Source of the DNA: Effrenium voratum
Taxonomy: Eukaryota; Sar; Dinophyceae; Suessiales; Symbiodiniaceae
Direction: 5' to 3'
Assembly (NCBI GenBank): GCA_963377175.1
Contig: CAUJNA010000183.1
Span: 62,001-126,000 of the forward strand
Length of the DNA stretch: 64,000 bases
Part shown: positions 61,690 through 64,000 of the stretch, in pieces
Layout of the letters: each line of letters begins with the position of its first letter
Numbering within the stretch: position 1 is the first letter of the stretch
The notes under the pieces: generated by a model
What the model was told of the DNA's origin: nothing
Database searches by the model: none
The model's input: the letters and a program-made list of their open reading frames with translations, nothing else
Position numbers and translations under genes: made by a program

Positions 61690-64000
61690 GCAACTCGGAT
61701 ATACGATATGGAAGCAATAATGATACACCAAATGACGAATTTACTGACACAATAAATCTATTAACAACAGATGAAGATTTTAATGAAATATATAGAGAAA
61801 TGACAGAATTTTATAATGATATTGAATGTGTCAAAATATTATCAGTGGAAGTGATGAATAAAAACGGCGAAAAGTTTAATATATTAACCGAAAACTTAAG
61901 GGATGCTACAAACGTATCAATTTATCATAAATATATACACACACCTATTAAAATGAGTGAGGGCACTATACAAAAGGCAATCAAGAAAGGTAATTATATA
62001 GAGAATGAATGTTGGATAAATTCATTAACTGATTTTTACAGTGATACAATCATGAATGAAAGAACCCGCAACAGACTAACCAGAGACAAAATTATTGAAA
62101 TCATAGGTAGGGATGATTTTAAGGAGGTAGGAGCAACCATTCAAGAAATGGAAGCAGTATTCAAAAAGTTTAATATTCAAGTTAGAATTTTCAATTTTGT
62201 AAATGAAGTTATTTATAAATATGAACCAGAAAAAAGAAACCACCATATAAAAACCTTTTACGCAATGGTGAAGAATAACCATATTTACACATTAATCCAT
62301 GATTTAAGTAAGATACAACAGAAGCAATTAATAACAAAACTACCCACTATAAAGGCACACACTGATTATTATATAAATGAAAGAGAAGAACCGCCACAAT
62401 ACAAAATGATTAAATGTATAGATGATATACTTAAAATTAAAACTGATGATAAAACAAAGGAAATATATTTAGTGCCTGAAAATAATAATTTGGCAGAATT
62501 ATTATTCCAGTTGTTGAATATTGGATATGAACCCAGAATTAAATACACAGGTATTATTGATGAAATAAGATTAAGATTGAACAAGATAACATATATCATA
62601 AAAACTCAAAATTTAATTAAATCTTCCGGTGATGGATGGATTGCAGTTAGCAATGAAACTACATACAACAATATGAACAAAGCAATGTTTAATTTCAATA
62701 AATCCTTATTCATGTCATCGCATAAATCCTTATATAACGACATTGATATTAAAATATTAAATGAAACAAGAAGTATAGCACCTTCGGGGTTATTATTGAG
62801 TAATATCAATTTAGTTTATAAAACAGAAATAGATGTAAATAAAGCATTTACTAAAGGTTTTTTAAATATTAGGGAAATACCAGTATTTAACCAGTTTGAC
62901 CATTGGAAAAAATACAACGATGAAATTAAAATAGATGAGCTCCATGAATTAACTTTATATTATGTTGAAACTATAGATACAAATGTAAGACCGTTAAAAA
63001 CAACAATGGACAGCATTAAGGAACTAATAGAGAAAAATCAACACACCAAGCAGATGATATATTCTATTGCATATAGTAAAGGTATTGACGTTGCTACTTA
63101 TATAGAATTTCGTAAAACACATGATTTAAGTTTGTTTTTAAATCCTGATGAATTAAAACAAGCAATTAGAAACATTGTAATAAGTGGTAATCACAACTTA
63201 TTTTTCAACAAAAAATATAATCTAGTATATGGCAAGTTTTTGAAGGAATTCATCAATGAGAATAAGACACACAAAATCAATATTTTATATTATAAACAAC
63301 CTTCATTTATTCATAAGGTTGAATATACAAATATTATTAATGAACTTTTACAAACAAATATAGATGAACATGACGAAGCATTAGATAAACTAATTAAAAA
63401 GTTAATAGCAAATGTAAATTTTGGATTATTAGAAAAGGGAGGTGCTACAGCACATCAAAGTATTTTATTTAAAAGTATTGATGAAGCAGTCCATTATCAA
63501 ACAGAATACGGAGGTAAAATTAATAAGTTATCGCATATTATAAGCGAATATCCCGAAATGATAACCGAATATGACGACGAAGGAGGCGCAACTACAACAT
63601 ATTATGGATTTGATGAGGATGAATGGGATGTAAAGGCATCATATTATATATTGAATTTGAAGGATAAGGCAGTATTAAGAAACGGATATAGATATATTAA
63701 AGAACTACTTTTACAACATCACAATTTTAAAATGAACCAAGACTTTAAGACACTAATAACTAATAATATTAATATATATAGTGTAAAAACAGATGCTTTT
63801 GTACTTGATACATGCAATGAAGAAAAACAAAGCAATTATTAGAATTTCATGATGATATAGGAGGTTGGAAAGTTTCAAAGCAGAGAGATGAAATTAATTT
63901 ACCTACGGTAAAATTTAACGTTGTAAATAATGAATTAATAAAAATACCAGTTTATGAAAGTAAAACTATTGATATTAAAGATGAATACGACACTGATAAC
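61690..64000 (+). CDS. Protein-primed-type family B DNA polymerase (continues past window)
   Basis: The open frame runs from about 61,690 (first Met at 61,800) to a stop at 63,842. Late motifs identify the enzyme: LIKKLIANVNFGLLEKGG (motif B, KxxxNxxxG) and INIYSVKTDAFVLD (motif C, with TD in place of the usual DTD), as in PLV and virophage-related polymerases. Earlier, EVGATIQEMEAVFKKFNIQVRIFN and FNQFDHWKKYNDEIK belong to less conserved N-terminal parts. After CNEEK a one-base indel in an A run shifts frame; LLEFHDDIGGWKVSKQRDEINLP continues to the edge. It replicates the element genome, by analogy with polintons from a terminal protein primer. Confidence 0.75.

Larger units (their letters stand above)
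47030..64000. mobile_element. Endogenous Polinton-like virus element (right end outside window)
   Basis: Composition falls abruptly at about 47,030 to very AT-rich DNA that stays so to the end. Genes are intronless and close-packed, with the PLV core set: packaging ATPase, major capsid protein, penton-like protein, DDE integrase and family B DNA polymerase, plus lipase-like and fibre-like proteins. No terminal inverted repeat or target duplication can be tested, because the right terminus lies beyond 64,000; the first 340 bases hold no gene and would be the left terminus. Lesions in many genes suggest it is no longer functional. Confidence 0.85.

Overview
The window joins two very different DNAs. 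Bases 1 to about 47,030 are GC-rich, intron-prone and packed with degenerate retroelements, long palindromes and microsatellites. Gag polyproteins with CCCH fingers, Ty1/copia-type integrases, a reverse transcriptase fused to a methyltransferase-like leader, and a Crinkler/RHS-like P-loop protein together suggest a dinoflagellate nuclear genome, probably Symbiodiniaceae-like. This is an inference from content; no rRNA or marker gene is present. From about 47,030 to the right edge the DNA is extremely AT-rich, intronless and compact. It carries a capsid and replication gene set of a Polinton-like virus (PLV), so it reads as an endogenous viral element, truncated by the window edge.

Layout. 1-7,845: decayed copia-type element A on the minus strand (gag, CCCH fingers, protease, integrase), with a 5'-truncated LINE fragment inserted in gag (15-bp target duplication). 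8,000-9,900: microsatellite-rich spacer. 9,921-20,100: copia-type element B on the minus strand, whose gag zinc finger is split by a 4.9-kb foldback element (13,152-18,077) with terminal inverted repeats and an 8-bp duplication. 20,100-26,100: no convincing gene. 26,131-28,735: Crinkler/RHS-like ATPase gene with a heptad-repeat coiled coil. 29,636-32,209: frameshifted retroelement with methyltransferase-like and RT/RNase H parts. 32,300-34,560: tandem repeats and a membrane-protein fragment. 34,560-37,000: fossil of a second, GC-rich PLV-like element (helicase and capsid remnants). 37,455-47,010: hypothetical genes, mostly on the minus strand, punctuated by a family of tiny hairpins, ending with the C-terminus of a cytosine-5 DNA methyltransferase.

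The AT-rich element carries, left to right: small genes including a truncated methyltransferase start and duplicated Cys-motif genes, a packaging ATPase, internal virion-type proteins, a major capsid protein, a lipase-like protein, a penton-like protein, a Cys-rich protein, a fibre-like protein, a DDE integrase and a protein-primed-type family B DNA polymerase. Three genes share an upstream motif that looks like an early promoter. Most of the large genes carry exactly one frameshift or stop, which implies either recent pseudogenisation or indel errors in the assembly.
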